A DNA stretch of 64,000 nt from Mesorhizobium sp. WSM4904 (GCF_029674545.1 NZ_CP121354.1:1116001-1180000); one strand, 5' to 3'; positions 50,232 through 60,183 are shown, counted from the first letter of the stretch. Numbers and translations are program-made. Notes: generated by a model not told the origin, from the letters alone.

Positions 50232-50371
50232 CGTTTGATGGACAGTCCGCCTGCTTGTCGGAGCGTCTGCCGTTTCACGGAGACGGCGAGCCGCTCCATC
50301 TCCTTGTCTTGACGCAATCCCTGACGGAAAACCGCTTCGCACTTTTCCTGGAATTACTCTGAGGGCGCCGG

Positions 50372-51328
50372 ATGTCCAGCGAATCAGCCTCACGATCCAG
50401 ATGGTCGACGGCGCTCGTGGCGGTATTCGGCGGACCGTTCGGCGGCTTCCTGTGGATCGGCGCCGGCAGGTTGGCCGTCGCCTGCCTGATCGTCCTCGAT
50501 CTGGCTGCCTTGGCCGTCTGCTACATCGGATTTCCGGTTTTTCCGGGCATAGATCTCGCTTGGGCCGCCGACCTTTCAGGGCTCGGCATGGCGGTTCTGT
50601 CGGCGGCGATCGTCGTCCCTTTCGCGCCGCGCTTCAGGCCGGACAAGTGGTACGCGCACGGGCTTTGGGTCCTCGTCTTGGTCCTTCTCGCCTCGTACGG
50701 CGCTGCGCTCGCGATCCGCACCTTTCTGTTCCAGCCGTTTTCCATGCCGTCCGGCAGCATGGAGCCGACGCTTCAAGTCGGCGACTACTTCTTCGCCTCC
50801 AAATCCGCCTATGGCTATGGCCGCTACAGCGTCCCCTTCGGTTTGCTGCCGTTCCAGGGCCGGTTCCTCGGCAGCCCGCCGAAGCGGGGAGACGTGGTGG
50901 TGTTCAGGCCGCGCAGCGATCCCGACACCGATTACGTCAAGCGCATCGTCGGCTTGCCGGGCGACCGGATCCAGATGGTCGACGGCCGGCTCCACATCAA
51001 CGGCGCTCCCGTCAAGGTCGAGGACCTCGGCGAATATTCCACCCGGGACATACGCTCGGCCCGGCTGCAGCGGGAAACGCTGCCGGAAGGCGTGTCCTAT
51101 CTGGTGATCGACTATGATGTGAGCTCGGTCGGCGACGACACGCCCGAAATCACGGTGCCGACGGACGAGTATTTCATGCTCGGCGACAACCGAGACAATT
51201 CCGCCGACAGCCGCTTCACCATGGGCACGGTCCCCTACGCGAATCTCGTCGGCAAGGCGGTGCGCCTGTTCTGGAATTCGAATGGGGTCGACTACGCGTC
51301 GCGTCAGGAAGTGAACGCGAGCAGATAG
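50372..51328 (+). CDS. lepB: Signal peptidase I with extra N-terminal membrane domain, 318 aa
   Basis: An inner-membrane serine protease cleaving signal peptides. Family boxes: B, QPFSMPSGSMEPTLQVGDYF with the catalytic Ser129; D, DYVKRIVGLPGDRI with Lys190; and E, MLGDNRDNSADSR. Before box B lie about 115 residues with four hydrophobic segments (GPFGGFLWIGAGRLAVACLI, LAALAVCYIGFPVF, LGMAVLSAAIVVPFA, and LWVLVLVLLASYGAALAIRT), more than the one or two usual. It is probably an accessory LepB paralogue, not the housekeeping copy. It follows the atp terminator. Confidence 0.87.
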   Translation: MSSESASRSRWSTALVAVFGGPFGGFLWIGAGRLAVACLIVLDLAALAVCYIGFPVFPGIDLAWAADLSGLGMAVLSAAIVVPFAPRFRPDKWYAHGLWVLVLVLLASYGAALAIRTFLFQPFSMPSGSMEPTLQVGDYFFASKSAYGYGRYSVPFGLLPFQGRFLGSPPKRGDVVVFRPRSDPDTDYVKRIVGLPGDRIQMVDGRLHINGAPVKVEDLGEYSTRDIRSARLQRETLPEGVSYLVIDYDVSSVGDDTPEITVPTDEYFMLGDNRDNSADSRFTMGTVPYANLVGKAVRLFWNSNGVDYASRQEVNASR

Positions 51329-51349
51329 ATGATGCGCGGGGGAAAGGTC

Positions 51350-52918
51350 TCAGTCGGCGCCTGATCCACTTTTCTTGTCTGCGATGCCAAGCGCGGCAAG
51401 GGCAAGAATCGGACCGCCCTGCTTCAGGTGAACGAGATGGGTGGCGACAAAATCGACCAGCTTTTCACGCTCCGCGTGGCCCTTGGCAAAGCCCGCCAGG
51501 TCGAACACGGCCGCGACCGTCTCTCTCGTCGGAAGAGCCTTGCTGAAGACCTCATTGAGCGGGGCGTCGAGCGGGTCGGTGAAATGGCTTTCCGGCAGCG
51601 TTGAGCCGCGCGCCGCGCATGCGGCGATCCAGGCGGCGACAACCAAGGAAAGATGTTCGGGAAGCAATTCTGCTTCCAGTCTGGCGAGGGAGGTGGCGAC
51701 GATACGCTGCGGCAACTTCTGACTGCCGTCATTGGCGATCTGCGCCGTGCGGTGGGCAAGCGCGGTGTTGGCGAACCGGTCGGCGAGTTCGGCCGTGTAG
51801 GGTATGGGATCAAGCCCGGCGTTCTGTGGCAACGTTGGAATGGCTTCAGCCCATAGCCAGTCGACGAATTGCCGGATCGCCGGATCGGCAAAGGCGCGAT
51901 CGACGGTAGCATGGCCACTCAGCAGCCCCAGATAGGCTATGCCCGAATGGGCGCCGTTGAGCAGCCTGAGCTTCATGTCCTCGAAGGGACCGACGTCCTC
52001 GACCATGGTGACGCCGAATCTTTCCCAGGCCGGCCGTCCGGCCGGGAAACGATCCTCGATCACCCATTGACGGAACGGTTCGGTCATCACCGGCCAGGCA
52101 TCCTCGAGGCCGAGTTCGCCAGCGATGCGGGCGCGGTCGGCATCGGTAGTCGCCGGCACGATGCGGTCGACCATGCTCGACGGAAAGGCCACTTCGTCGG
52201 CGATATAGCCGGCTAACGGAAGATCGCCTGCGCCGGAACGGGCGGCATCGCCCTGGCGGGCGAGCCCGGCATCATCCTTGCGGATGAGCCGTAAATCGCG
52301 CAGCTTTGCAAACTCGACCAGCAGCCGGTGCAGCGTGGCGCCGTTGGCCGGAAGGTTGTCGCAGCAGAGCACGGTGAAAGGTGGCGCGCCGGCGGCGCGG
52401 CGCCGCAGAAGCGCCTCGGTCAGAAAACCATGCGCGGTCTTCGGCGATCCGGGGTTTGCCAGATCGTGCACGATGTCGGGATGGTTCTCATCGAGGCCGC
52501 CGTCGGCCGCCCTCAGATAGGCTTTTTCGGTGATGGTCAGCGTGACGATGCGAGTGCGCGGGTCGATGAGCGCGGCGAGCACCGCGTCGGGATCTTCCGG
52601 TGCCACCAGCAGCGACCGGATCGAGCCGACCACCTGCAGCTGCTCGCCGGCGCTGTCCCTCACCGCCAGCGTGTAGAGCCCGTCCTGCGGCGCCAGCGCA
52701 TCGCGCGTGTCGGGGCTGCGCAGCGAGACGCCGACGATGCCCCAATCCGCTTCGCCATCCGCCAGGCAGGCGTCGACATAAGCCGCCTGGTGAGCGCGGT
52801 GGAAAGCGCCGACGCCGAGATGGACGATGCCGGGCGTCACGGCGCCGCGATCGTAGCGCGGTATGGCAATCGCGCCTGGCAGCTTGGCGACTGTGGCGTT
52901 GGAAAGGCGGCTGTTCAT
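51350..52918 (-). CDS. uxuB: Fructuronate reductase / mannitol dehydrogenase family, 522 aa
   Basis: A long-chain NAD-dependent dehydrogenase. An N-terminal Rossmann domain (GIVHLGVGAFHRAHQAAYVD) precedes the polyol dehydrogenase domain with KLRLLNGAHSGIAYLG, whose Lys, Asn and His are catalytic. In this locus it most likely reduces D-fructuronate to D-mannonate; mannitol dehydrogenases of this family look alike, so the assignment uses context. The ATG at 52918 begins MNSRLSNATVAKLPGAI. It is divergent from uxaC across a palindromic promoter region. Confidence 0.85.
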   Translation of the reverse strand: MNSRLSNATVAKLPGAIAIPRYDRGAVTPGIVHLGVGAFHRAHQAAYVDACLADGEADWGIVGVSLRSPDTRDALAPQDGLYTLAVRDSAGEQLQVVGSIRSLLVAPEDPDAVLAALIDPRTRIVTLTITEKAYLRAADGGLDENHPDIVHDLANPGSPKTAHGFLTEALLRRRAAGAPPFTVLCCDNLPANGATLHRLLVEFAKLRDLRLIRKDDAGLARQGDAARSGAGDLPLAGYIADEVAFPSSMVDRIVPATTDADRARIAGELGLEDAWPVMTEPFRQWVIEDRFPAGRPAWERFGVTMVEDVGPFEDMKLRLLNGAHSGIAYLGLLSGHATVDRAFADPAIRQFVDWLWAEAIPTLPQNAGLDPIPYTAELADRFANTALAHRTAQIANDGSQKLPQRIVATSLARLEAELLPEHLSLVVAAWIAACAARGSTLPESHFTDPLDAPLNEVFSKALPTRETVAAVFDLAGFAKGHAEREKLVDFVATHLVHLKQGGPILALAALGIADKKSGSGAD

Positions 52919-53030
52919 TGGCGTCTGAGGTCTCCGATCGGCGCGTCGAGCCGCTCGTTGGGCAGCAACGGGGCGGCTGCGGCGTAGCATCCGTCGCCGC
53001 CCCGTACAATGGCAGCTGCTTATGCAAAAG

Positions 53031-53065
53031 TCATCATACAACCTGATGATTTTTGTATGTTGACA
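53031..53065 (+). promoter_or_regulatory. Nested inverted repeats, candidate GntR operator, in the uxuB/uxaC promoter
   Basis: TCATCA-N7-TGATGA (53031-53049) is interleaved with CATACAA-N11-TTGTATG (53035-53059). A TTGACA -35-like box follows directly at 53060-53065, with a weak TACCAA about 16 bp downstream. The repeats resemble FadR/UxuR-type GntR sites in size and AT content. They lie 113 bp upstream of uxuB and 47 bp before uxaC, so one protein could control both directions. Confidence 0.6.
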
Positions 53066-53111
53066 TTATCTCCACCCGATCTACCAATAGGGCCAGCCTG
53101 GGAGGAGCCAC

Positions 53112-54530
53112 GTGGCAGCACTGACCGATCCGGACCTGCTGTTCGCGCCGGAAACGCGAACGTTGGCTCGTGCCCTTTATGCCGGGGTAAAGGACCTGCC
53201 GATCGTCAGCCCGCATGGTCACACCGACCCGCGCTGGTATGCGCTCAACGAGCCGTTTCCCGATCCGGCGCAATTGCTGATCGTGCCGGACCACTACATC
53301 TTCCGCATGCTGTTCAGCCAGGGCGTGCGGCTCGAAGAGCTCGGCGTGCCAACGCTCGATTCCCCGACGCTCGGTGGGGCTCCGGTCGAGACCGACGGCA
53401 GGGTGATCTGGCGGCGCTTCGCGGAGCATTACTATCTGTTCCGCGGCACGCCGACCCGACTCTGGCTCGACCATGTGTTCGAACATCTGTTCGGCATCGA
53501 CGAGCCGCTCGATGCGAGCACGGCCGACCGCCACTACGACACGATCGCGGCGCTGCTTCAGCGCGAGGACTATCGCCCGCGGGCGCTGTTCGAGCGCTTC
53601 AACATCGAGGTCATCGCGACGACCGAAGGCGCGCTCGACGACCTCAAATGGCACCGGATGATCCGCGACAGCGGCTGGAAGGGCCGCGTCGTCACCGCCT
53701 ACCGGCCGGACGCCGTGGTCGATCCCGATTTCGAAGGTTTTTCGACCAATCTCGACCGCCTGGGCGAGATCACCGGCTGCGATACCGGCAGTTGGGCCGG
53801 CTATCTCGAGGCGCACCGGCAGCGCCGCGCCTATTTCAAGGAATTCGGCGCGACCTCGTCCGATCACGGCCATCCAACCGCCGAGACCGCCAATCTTTCC
53901 GACGCCGCGGCCGGGGAACTGTTCGACCGCATCCGCCGCGGCACGGAGGACGAGCGCGAGCGGCGGCTGTTCCGCGCCCAGATGCTGACCGAAATGACCA
54001 AGATGAGCCGTGACGACGGCCTGGTGCTGCAGATCCATCCGGGGTCATGGCGCAATCATTCGCCGGCTATTTTTCAAAAGTTCGGCCGCGACAAGGGCTT
54101 CGATATCCCGACCCGGACCGACTATGTGACGGCGCTGAAGCCATTGCTCGACTGCGTCGGGCTGGAGCGCGACCTCACGATCATCCTATTCACGCTGGAC
54201 GAGACGAGCTACGCGCGCGAGCTGGCGCCGCTTGCCGGCGTCTATCCCGCGCTCAGGCTCGGGCCGGCCTGGTGGTTCCACGACAGCCCGGAAGGCATGC
54301 GCCGCTTCCGCGAGATGACCACCGAGACCGCCGGCTTCTACAACACCGTCGGCTTCAACGACGATACACGCGCCTTTCCGTCGATACCGGCGCGCCACGA
54401 TGTCGCCCGCCGCGTCGACTGCGCATTCCTGGCGCGGCTCGTCGCCGAGCACCGGCTGCGCGAGGAGGAAGCGCATGAGCTGGCGCGCGAGCTTGCCTAT
54501 ACGCTTGCCAAGAAGGCGTACCGGCTCTGA
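53112..54530 (+). CDS. uxaC: Uronate isomerase (glucuronate/galacturonate), 472 aa
   Basis: Interconverts D-glucuronate and D-fructuronate, or D-galacturonate and D-tagaturonate. The amidohydrolase-type metal motif [18 protein letters not shown] is near residue 32, with family segments [25 protein letters not shown] and [13 protein letters not shown]. It starts at GTG (53112) after GGGAGGAGCCAC. First gene of the uronate operon. Confidence 0.95.
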   Translation: MAALTDPDLLFAPETRTLARALYAGVKDLPIVSPHGHTDPRWYALNEPFPDPAQLLIVPDHYIFRMLFSQGVRLEELGVPTLDSPTLGGAPVETDGRVIWRRFAEHYYLFRGTPTRLWLDHVFEHLFGIDEPLDASTADRHYDTIAALLQREDYRPRALFERFNIEVIATTEGALDDLKWHRMIRDSGWKGRVVTAYRPDAVVDPDFEGFSTNLDRLGEITGCDTGSWAGYLEAHRQRRAYFKEFGATSSDHGHPTAETANLSDAAAGELFDRIRRGTEDERERRLFRAQMLTEMTKMSRDDGLVLQIHPGSWRNHSPAIFQKFGRDKGFDIPTRTDYVTALKPLLDCVGLERDLTIILFTLDETSYARELAPLAGVYPALRLGPAWWFHDSPEGMRRFREMTTETAGFYNTVGFNDDTRAFPSIPARHDVARRVDCAFLARLVAEHRLREEEAHELARELAYTLAKKAYRL

Positions 54531-54562
54531 GCGGTACGTCAGGGTTTCAAAGGGAGGAAGTC

Positions 54563-55540
54563 ATGTTGCATTTTTCGAAATTGACGGCGGTCACATTGAC
54601 CTTCGGCTCGCTGCTCATCGGCATTGCCAATGCCGAGACCGTGCTGCGCTCGTCGGACACGCATCCCGACGGCTACCCGACCGTCGAGGCGGTCAAATAT
54701 ATGGGCGAGCTGATCAAGCAGCGGACGAATGGCCGCTATTCGATCGAGGTTTATCATTCGGCGCAGCTCGGCGAGGAGAAGGACACGATCGAGCAGACGC
54801 AATCGGGCGTGATCGACCTGGATCGTGTGTCGATGGGACCGTTCAACGGCATCGTGCCGGAAACCGCCGTGCCGTCGCTACCTTATATCTTCCGCTCGGT
54901 CGAGCATATGCGCCACGTCATGGACGGGCCGATCGGCGACCAGATCCTGAAGGCTTTCGAGGCGCATGACCTCGTCGGCCTCGCCTTCTACGATTCCGGC
55001 GCGCGTTCCTTCTACAACACCAAGAAGGACATCACCTCGATCGCCGATCTCAAGGGCATGAAGTTCCGCGTCATCCAGTCGGACGTGTTCGTCGACATGG
55101 TCAACGCGCTCGGCGCCAACGCCACGCCGATGGCCTATGGCGAGGTCTATTCCGCCCTGCAGACAGGCGTCATCGACGGCGCGGAGAACAATTGGCCAAG
55201 CTTCGAATCCGCCAAGCACTACGAGGTCGCCAAGCATTACACGCTGGATCAGCACCAGATCGTGCCGGAAGTGCTGGTGATGTCGAAGGCCAGCTGGGAC
55301 AAGCTGTCGCCGGAAGACCAGGCGATCGTCAGGCAGGCGGCCAAGGACAGCGTCGTCAAGATGCGCGAGCTGTGGGACGCGCAGGAGAAGAAGTCGCGCG
55401 ACATCGTCGAGAAGGCCGGCGTCAAGGTCAGCGAGGTCGACAAGCAGCCGCTGATCGACGCCATGAAGCCGGTCTATGACAAGTATCTCGCGACGCCCGA
55501 GCTCAAGGATCTCGCCGCCCGCATCCAGGCGGCGAAATGA
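54563..55540 (+). CDS. dctP: TRAP transporter substrate-binding protein, DctP family, 325 aa
   Basis: The periplasmic receptor of a TRAP transporter. A signal peptide ([20 protein letters not shown], cleavage near 24) is followed by [20 protein letters not shown]. Conserved elements include [36 protein letters not shown] (the ligand Arg lies in this strand) and [20 protein letters not shown]. The ligand is probably a hexuronate or unsaturated uronate, by operon context. AGGGAGGAAGTC precedes the start. Its stop overlaps dctQ as ATGA. Confidence 0.92.
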   Translation: MLHFSKLTAVTLTFGSLLIGIANAETVLRSSDTHPDGYPTVEAVKYMGELIKQRTNGRYSIEVYHSAQLGEEKDTIEQTQSGVIDLDRVSMGPFNGIVPETAVPSLPYIFRSVEHMRHVMDGPIGDQILKAFEAHDLVGLAFYDSGARSFYNTKKDITSIADLKGMKFRVIQSDVFVDMVNALGANATPMAYGEVYSALQTGVIDGAENNWPSFESAKHYEVAKHYTLDQHQIVPEVLVMSKASWDKLSPEDQAIVRQAAKDSVVKMRELWDAQEKKSRDIVEKAGVKVSEVDKQPLIDAMKPVYDKYLATPELKDLAARIQAAK

Positions 55541-56121
55541 CGAGCACCGACGATAGGCCCGGCGGCGCTTCAGCGCCGCCAGTGCGGCAGGGTGGCGGCG
55601 CGGCGTTCTGGCTGCGCGCCGAGCGGCTGTTGTCGGGTTTGGCGACGCTGGCGCTGTGGGTCAGCGGCGCCGGGCTGACCTTGATGACGATCATCATCAC
55701 CTGGCAGGTCTTCTCGCGCTATGTGCTCAACCGCTCGCCGAGCTGGACAGAGGCCTGCTCGGTGCTGCTGATGGGCTGGTTCATCTTCCTTGGGGCTGCG
55801 GTCGGCGTGCGCGAGCGCACGCATCTCGGCTTCGACGTGCTGCTCTATTTCCTGCCGGCGCCGGCAAAGGCGGTGATGCGCACGATCTCCGACATCGTCG
55901 TGCTGGCGTTCGGCGCCGGCATGATCATCTACGGCGTCCAACTGGCCAGGCTGACCTGGAATACGGTGATGCCGTCCCTCGCCCTGCCCGGCGGCGTGAG
56001 CTTCCTGCCGGTCATTTTCGGAGGCGCGCTCGTCTGTCTTTTCTCGTTGGAGCGGCTGGCCGGGCGCTTCGCCGGGCTTCCCGTCGACGTCGACATCCAC
56101 GCCACCGGGGAGGAGATGTAA
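55537..56121 (+). CDS. dctQ: TRAP transporter small membrane subunit DctQ, 194 aa
   Basis: A four-helix subunit. After a Gly/Pro-rich N-terminal ~35 residues come hydrophobic helices ([20 protein letters not shown]) and the typical segment [20 protein letters not shown], then [20 protein letters not shown]. The ATG overlaps the dctP stop; dctM follows after 3 bp. Confidence 0.9.
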   Translation: MTSTDDRPGGASAPPVRQGGGAAFWLRAERLLSGLATLALWVSGAGLTLMTIIITWQVFSRYVLNRSPSWTEACSVLLMGWFIFLGAAVGVRERTHLGFDVLLYFLPAPAKAVMRTISDIVVLAFGAGMIIYGVQLARLTWNTVMPSLALPGGVSFLPVIFGGALVCLFSLERLAGRFAGLPVDVDIHATGEEM

Positions 56122-56124
56122 GCC

Positions 56125-57405
56125 ATGGCCTTGACCGTGCTTTTCGGCACTTTCGTCTTCCTGCTGATCATCGGCACGCCGATTGCGTTCTGCCTCGGGG
56201 TGGCAAGCTTCGCGACGATCATCGTGCTCGGCCTGCCGCCGGTTGTGGTGTTCCAGCGGCTGAACTCGGGCGTCAGCGTCTTCTCGTTGATGGCGATACC
56301 GTTCTTCATCTTCGCCGGCGACCTGATGGTGCGCGGCGGCATCGCCGCCCGCCTCGTGGCGCTGGCCGGCTCCGTCGTCGGGCATCTGCGCGGCGGCTTG
56401 GGCCAAGTCAACATCGCCGCGTCGACCATGTTCGGCGGCATCTCCGGTTCGGCGGTGGCCGATGCATCGGCCGTCGGCGGGCTGATGATCCCGCAGATGA
56501 AGGCGCGCGGCTACGGAATCGACTATGCCGTCAACATCACCTCGGTCGGCGCCATCATCGCCCTTCTGATCCCGCCGTCGCACAACATGATCATCTATTC
56601 GATCTCGGCCGGCGGCCGCATCTCGATCGCCGACCTGTTCACGGCGGGTGTCATCCCGGGCCTGCTTCTGGCGCTCGCGCTGATGATCACGGCCTATCTG
56701 GTCGCAAGCCGGCGCGGCTATCCGACCGAGCCTTTCGCCGGTTTCGGCCGGGCGCTCCAGTTGCTCTTCGGCGCCATTCCGGGCCTCGTCCTGATCGGCA
56801 TCATCTTCGGCGGCGTTCGATCGGGCATCTTCACGGCGACCGAAAGCTCCTGCATCGCCATCGTCTATGCCTTCCTGGTCACGCTCATCATCTACCGCTC
56901 GATGAACTGGAGCGACTTCGTCGCCGCCACCACCGCGGCGGTGCGCACGACGGCGATGGTCCTGATGATCATAGGCTGCGCCGCCGCCTTCGGCTGGCTG
57001 CTCGCCTATCTGCGGGTGCCGGCGGCGCTCGTCGCCTTCCTGCAGGAGATATCCGGCGACAAGCTGGTCATCCTGCTCTTGATCAATGTCGTCCTGCTGA
57101 TCCTCGGCACGTTCATGGACATGTCACCGCTGATCATCATCACCACGCCGATCTTCCTGCCGGTGGTCATGGCCTACGGCGTCGATCCGGTGCATTTCGG
57201 CGTCATCCTCATCCTCAATCTCGGCATCGGCCTCTGCACGCCGCCGGTCGGGGCCGTGCTCTTCGTCAGCTGCGCCATAGGCCGCATTCCGATCTGGACG
57301 GCGATGCGGTCGATCTGGCCCTTCTACGGCGCGGCTTTCGCGGTGTTGATGCTTGTCACCTATGTGCCGGCGATATCATTGTGGCTGCCGAACCTTTTCC
57401 ATTAG
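56125..57405 (+). CDS. dctM: TRAP transporter large membrane subunit DctM, 426 aa
   Basis: The 12-helix permease that uses the ion gradient for uptake. DctM landmarks are ASTMFGGISGSAVADASAVG, LLIPPSHNMIIYSISAGG, FTATESSCIAIVYAF and NLGIGLCTPPVGAVLFVSCA. GGAGGAGATG precedes the start. It is translated directly after dctQ, and the gntR gene follows after 11 bp. Confidence 0.94.
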   Translation: MALTVLFGTFVFLLIIGTPIAFCLGVASFATIIVLGLPPVVVFQRLNSGVSVFSLMAIPFFIFAGDLMVRGGIAARLVALAGSVVGHLRGGLGQVNIAASTMFGGISGSAVADASAVGGLMIPQMKARGYGIDYAVNITSVGAIIALLIPPSHNMIIYSISAGGRISIADLFTAGVIPGLLLALALMITAYLVASRRGYPTEPFAGFGRALQLLFGAIPGLVLIGIIFGGVRSGIFTATESSCIAIVYAFLVTLIIYRSMNWSDFVAATTAAVRTTAMVLMIIGCAAAFGWLLAYLRVPAALVAFLQEISGDKLVILLLINVVLLILGTFMDMSPLIIITTPIFLPVVMAYGVDPVHFGVILILNLGIGLCTPPVGAVLFVSCAIGRIPIWTAMRSIWPFYGAAFAVLMLVTYVPAISLWLPNLFH

Positions 57406-57416
57406 GAGCGATCGAG

Positions 57417-58190
57417 TTGGCCGATAGCACAACCGACCTCAGGGTCGAACGGAAGCCGAAACTGTCGGAAACGGTGGTCGCGGCAATCCGCAAGCAGCTC
57501 CTGGCGGGCGAGATTCCGCCCGGACACAAGCTGCCGACCGAGGGCCAGTTGACGGAAACCTTCGGCGTCAGCCGCACCGTCGTCCGCGAGGCGCTGGCCA
57601 AGCTCGCCGCCGACGGCCTCGTCGAGGCACGCCAAGGCGCCGGCGTCTTCGTCACCGAACACATCTCCACCACCCTCGGGGTGCTGGCCGCCGACATGGC
57701 GAGCAAGGACTCGATCGCGCTCAACGTGCTCGAGGTGCGGCTGGCGATCGAGATCGAATCGGCCGGCCTTGCCGCCATTCGCCGCAACGCCGCGCAGGAG
57801 GCGGCGATCCAGGAGGCCTTCTTCGAGTTCGAGCGGCTCCTGCTCGGCAGCCAGCCGACCGGCCCGGCCGACCTCGCCTTCCACCGCGCGATCGCCAGCG
57901 CCACCAACAATCCGTTCTATGTCGAAATGCTGGACGTGCTCGGCCGCCGCGCCATTCCTTGCGACGTGACCTCGCCCTGGTCGACGGAGCTCGTCCAGTC
58001 CGACGACTACCAGCGCGGCCTGCAGCGCGAGCACCTGGTGATCCTCAACGCGATCTCGGCGGGCGACGCCAATGCCGCGCGCGAGGCGATGCGGGCGCAT
58101 CTCACCGCCAGCCAGCAGCGCTACCGCGAGCGCCTGCACGCGCGGCAGGCCTATTACGCGAAGTCGGTGGCGGCGGCATCGACTGGATGA
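57417..58190 (+). CDS. GntR-family (FadR-type) repressor, 257 aa
   Basis: An N-terminal winged helix (LPTEGQLTETFGVSRTVVRE, then ALAKLAADGLVEARQGAGVF) and a C-terminal FCD domain with LEVRLAIEIESAGLAAIRRN, DLAFHRAIASATNNPFYVEM and EHLVILNAISAGDANAAREA; His in these positions usually bind a metal and a carboxylate ligand. It starts at TTG (57417) with AGGAG 8 nt upstream; no ATG is available. It is in the uronate operon and probably binds the inverted repeats at 53031-53059, with a uronate intermediate as inducer (inference). Confidence 0.9.
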   Translation: MADSTTDLRVERKPKLSETVVAAIRKQLLAGEIPPGHKLPTEGQLTETFGVSRTVVREALAKLAADGLVEARQGAGVFVTEHISTTLGVLAADMASKDSIALNVLEVRLAIEIESAGLAAIRRNAAQEAAIQEAFFEFERLLLGSQPTGPADLAFHRAIASATNNPFYVEMLDVLGRRAIPCDVTSPWSTELVQSDDYQRGLQREHLVILNAISAGDANAAREAMRAHLTASQQRYRERLHARQAYYAKSVAAASTG

Positions 58191-58203
58191 TCATTCGAGC
58201 AAG

Positions 58204-59058
58204 ATGATGGATCAGAAACACACCGAATTCTCCTCGCGCTTCGCCATCGACCCGACCGCGGCCGCGGCAATGGGAACCGACGAGCTGCGCCACAATTTCC
58301 ACGTCGAAGGGCTGTTCCAGCCCGGCCGTATCAACCTGACCTACACGCATTACGACCGCATGATCGTCGGCGGCGCCATGCCGGTGGATTCGGTGCTGGC
58401 GCTGGAAGCCATCAAACCGACCGGTACCCAGGCATTCCTCGACCGCCGCGAAATGATCGCCGTCAATATCGGCGGCGCCGGTACGGTGACGGCCGATGGC
58501 CTGCCCCATGAGATGGCGGCGCGCGACATGGTCTATCTCGGCATGGCCACGCAGCAGGTCTCGTTCGCTTCGGCCGAGCCGGACAAGCCGGCCAAGTTCT
58601 ATCTGCTGAGCGCCCCGGCGCATCAGTCGTATCCCAGCCAGTTGATCCGCGTCGGCGACGCGAAGCGGCTCGACCTCGGCAGCCAGGCGACCAGCAACGA
58701 GCGCTCGATCTTCCAGTTCATCCATGCCGACGGGGTAAAGACCTGCCAACTCGTCGTCGGCATGACCCAGCTCGCGCCGGGCTCGGTCTGGAACACCATG
58801 CCTTGCCATGTGCATGACAGGCGCATGGAGGCCTATCTCTATTTCGACTTGGCCGAGGATGCGCGCGTCTTCCACTTCATGGGCGAGCCGGAAGAGACGC
58901 GCCATATCGTCATGCGCAACGAGGAGGCAGTGCTGTCGCCGGGCTGGTCGATCCATTCGGGCGCCGGCACATCGAACTATGCCTTCATCTGGGCCATGGC
59001 CGGCGACAATGTCGACTATACCGATGTCGACCAGGTGGCGATGGATCGGCTCAGGTGA
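58204..59058 (+). CDS. kduI: 5-dehydro-4-deoxy-D-glucuronate isomerase, 284 aa
   Basis: Converts 5-keto-4-deoxyuronate (DKI) to 2,5-diketo-3-deoxygluconate in pectin/alginate-type uronate breakdown. The two-cupin protein shows LRHNFHVEGLFQPGRINLTY near the start and the zinc site MPCHVHDRRMEAYLYFDL at about 198-215, then SPGWSIHSGAGTSNYAFIWA. Two adjacent ATGs (58204, 58207) are possible. Its stop overlaps the kduD GTG. Confidence 0.95.
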   Translation: MMDQKHTEFSSRFAIDPTAAAAMGTDELRHNFHVEGLFQPGRINLTYTHYDRMIVGGAMPVDSVLALEAIKPTGTQAFLDRREMIAVNIGGAGTVTADGLPHEMAARDMVYLGMATQQVSFASAEPDKPAKFYLLSAPAHQSYPSQLIRVGDAKRLDLGSQATSNERSIFQFIHADGVKTCQLVVGMTQLAPGSVWNTMPCHVHDRRMEAYLYFDLAEDARVFHFMGEPEETRHIVMRNEEAVLSPGWSIHSGAGTSNYAFIWAMAGDNVDYTDVDQVAMDRLR

Positions 59059-59822
59059 GCGATCTCTCCGCCTTCAGCCTTGCCGGCAGGCGCATCCTCG
59101 TCACCGGCGCCAACACCGGCATCGGCCAGGGCATCGCCGTGGCGGTGGCACGCGCCGGCGGCATCGTCGTCGGCGTCGGCCGCTCGGCGATGCATGAGAC
59201 GGTGGAGAAGGTCGCGGCCGTGGGGGGACGGTTCGAGGCGGTGGCCGCCGATCTCGGCGATCCCGCCAAGGCCGCCGCCATGCTCGACCGGGTCTGGGAC
59301 GAGAGCGGGCCGCTGGACGGCTTGGTCAACAATGCCGGCATCATAAGACGCGCCGATGCGGTCGACTTGACCGAGGCCGATTGGGACGAGGTTATGGACA
59401 TCAATCTGAAGACGGTCTTTCGGCTCTGCCAGAGCTTTGCCAAGCGCGTGCTGGCAGAGCCCGGCCGACGCGGCAAGATCGTCAACATCGCCTCGGTGTT
59501 GAGTTTTCAGGGCGGCATCCGCGTTGCCTCCTACACCGCTTCGAAACATGGCGTGCTCGGCCTCACGCGGTTGCTCGCCTGCGAATGGGCGCCGAAAGAC
59601 ATCAACGTCAACGGCATCGCGCCAGGCTATATCGAGACCAACAACACCGAGGCCCTGCGTGCCGATCCCGACCGCAGCGCCGCCATCCTCGGGCGCATTC
59701 CGGCAGGACGCTGGGGCCGACCCGGCGACATCGGCGATGCGGCCGTCTTCCTGCTCGCGCCGGCGTCGGACTATATGCACGGCGCGGTGATGCCGGTGGA
59801 CGGCGGCTGGCTGGCGCGGTGA
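59055..59822 (+). CDS. kduD: 2-dehydro-3-deoxy-D-gluconate 5-dehydrogenase (SDR family), 255 aa
   Basis: Reduces 2,5-diketo-3-deoxygluconate to KDG. A classical SDR: ILVTGANTGIGQGIAVAVAR (cofactor site about 14-33), VNNAGIIRRADAVDLTEADW, and the active site Ser in IASVLSFQGGIRVASYTASK with YTASK holding Tyr and Lys. IAPGYIETNNTEALR is typical of KduD. It starts at GTG (59055), overlapping the kduI stop as GTGA. A general SDR assignment is certain; KduD comes from context and these motifs. Confidence 0.9.
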   Translation: MSDLSAFSLAGRRILVTGANTGIGQGIAVAVARAGGIVVGVGRSAMHETVEKVAAVGGRFEAVAADLGDPAKAAAMLDRVWDESGPLDGLVNNAGIIRRADAVDLTEADWDEVMDINLKTVFRLCQSFAKRVLAEPGRRGKIVNIASVLSFQGGIRVASYTASKHGVLGLTRLLACEWAPKDINVNGIAPGYIETNNTEALRADPDRSAAILGRIPAGRWGRPGDIGDAAVFLLAPASDYMHGAVMPVDGGWLAR

Positions 59823-59850
59823 CATTTCAATTTCTGAACGGAAGCTCGTG

Positions 59851-60183
59851 ATGACCGATTTCTTTTCCCATCCAGGCGAAAAGGCCTGGGAGCCGACGCC
59901 GGACGGCAACAGGCGGCGCGTGCTGGTGCACACGCACGAACTGATGATGGTCGAGTTCGCCTTCGAAAAGGGCGGCGTCGGCGCGCTGCATTCGCATCCG
60001 CATGTGCAGGCAAGCTATGTCGCCGAGGGTCGCTTCGAGGTCACCGTCGACGGCAAGTCGGAAATCCTGGAAGCGGGAAGCAGCTTCATCGTGCCGTCCA
60101 ACCTGGTGCACGGCGTCAAGGCGCTGGAAGCGGGACGGCTGGTCGACAGTTTTGCGCCTTACCGGGCCGACTTCCTCGCCTGA
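59851..60183 (+). CDS. kdgF: KdgF-type cupin, unsaturated uronate ring-opening protein, 110 aa
   Basis: KdgF speeds conversion of 4,5-unsaturated galacturonate or alginate monomers to the open keto form used by KduI. The cupin has the metal motif GALHSHPHVQASYVAEGRFE (about 47-66) and FIVPSNLVHGVKALEAG (third His). NLMMVE-like ELMMVEFAFEKGGVG matches KdgF. The ATG at 59851 has GGAAG upstream; an adjacent GTG is less likely. Last gene of the operon, followed by a terminator. Confidence 0.88.
   Translation: MTDFFSHPGEKAWEPTPDGNRRRVLVHTHELMMVEFAFEKGGVGALHSHPHVQASYVAEGRFEVTVDGKSEILEAGSSFIVPSNLVHGVKALEAGRLVDSFAPYRADFLA

Noticed and set aside
55656..58190. 844-codon frame that would fuse a long N-terminus to the GntR regulator
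   Set aside because: The upstream part is a shadow frame of dctQ and dctM; a TTG with a good ribosome-binding site at 57417 gives a normal-length regulator.
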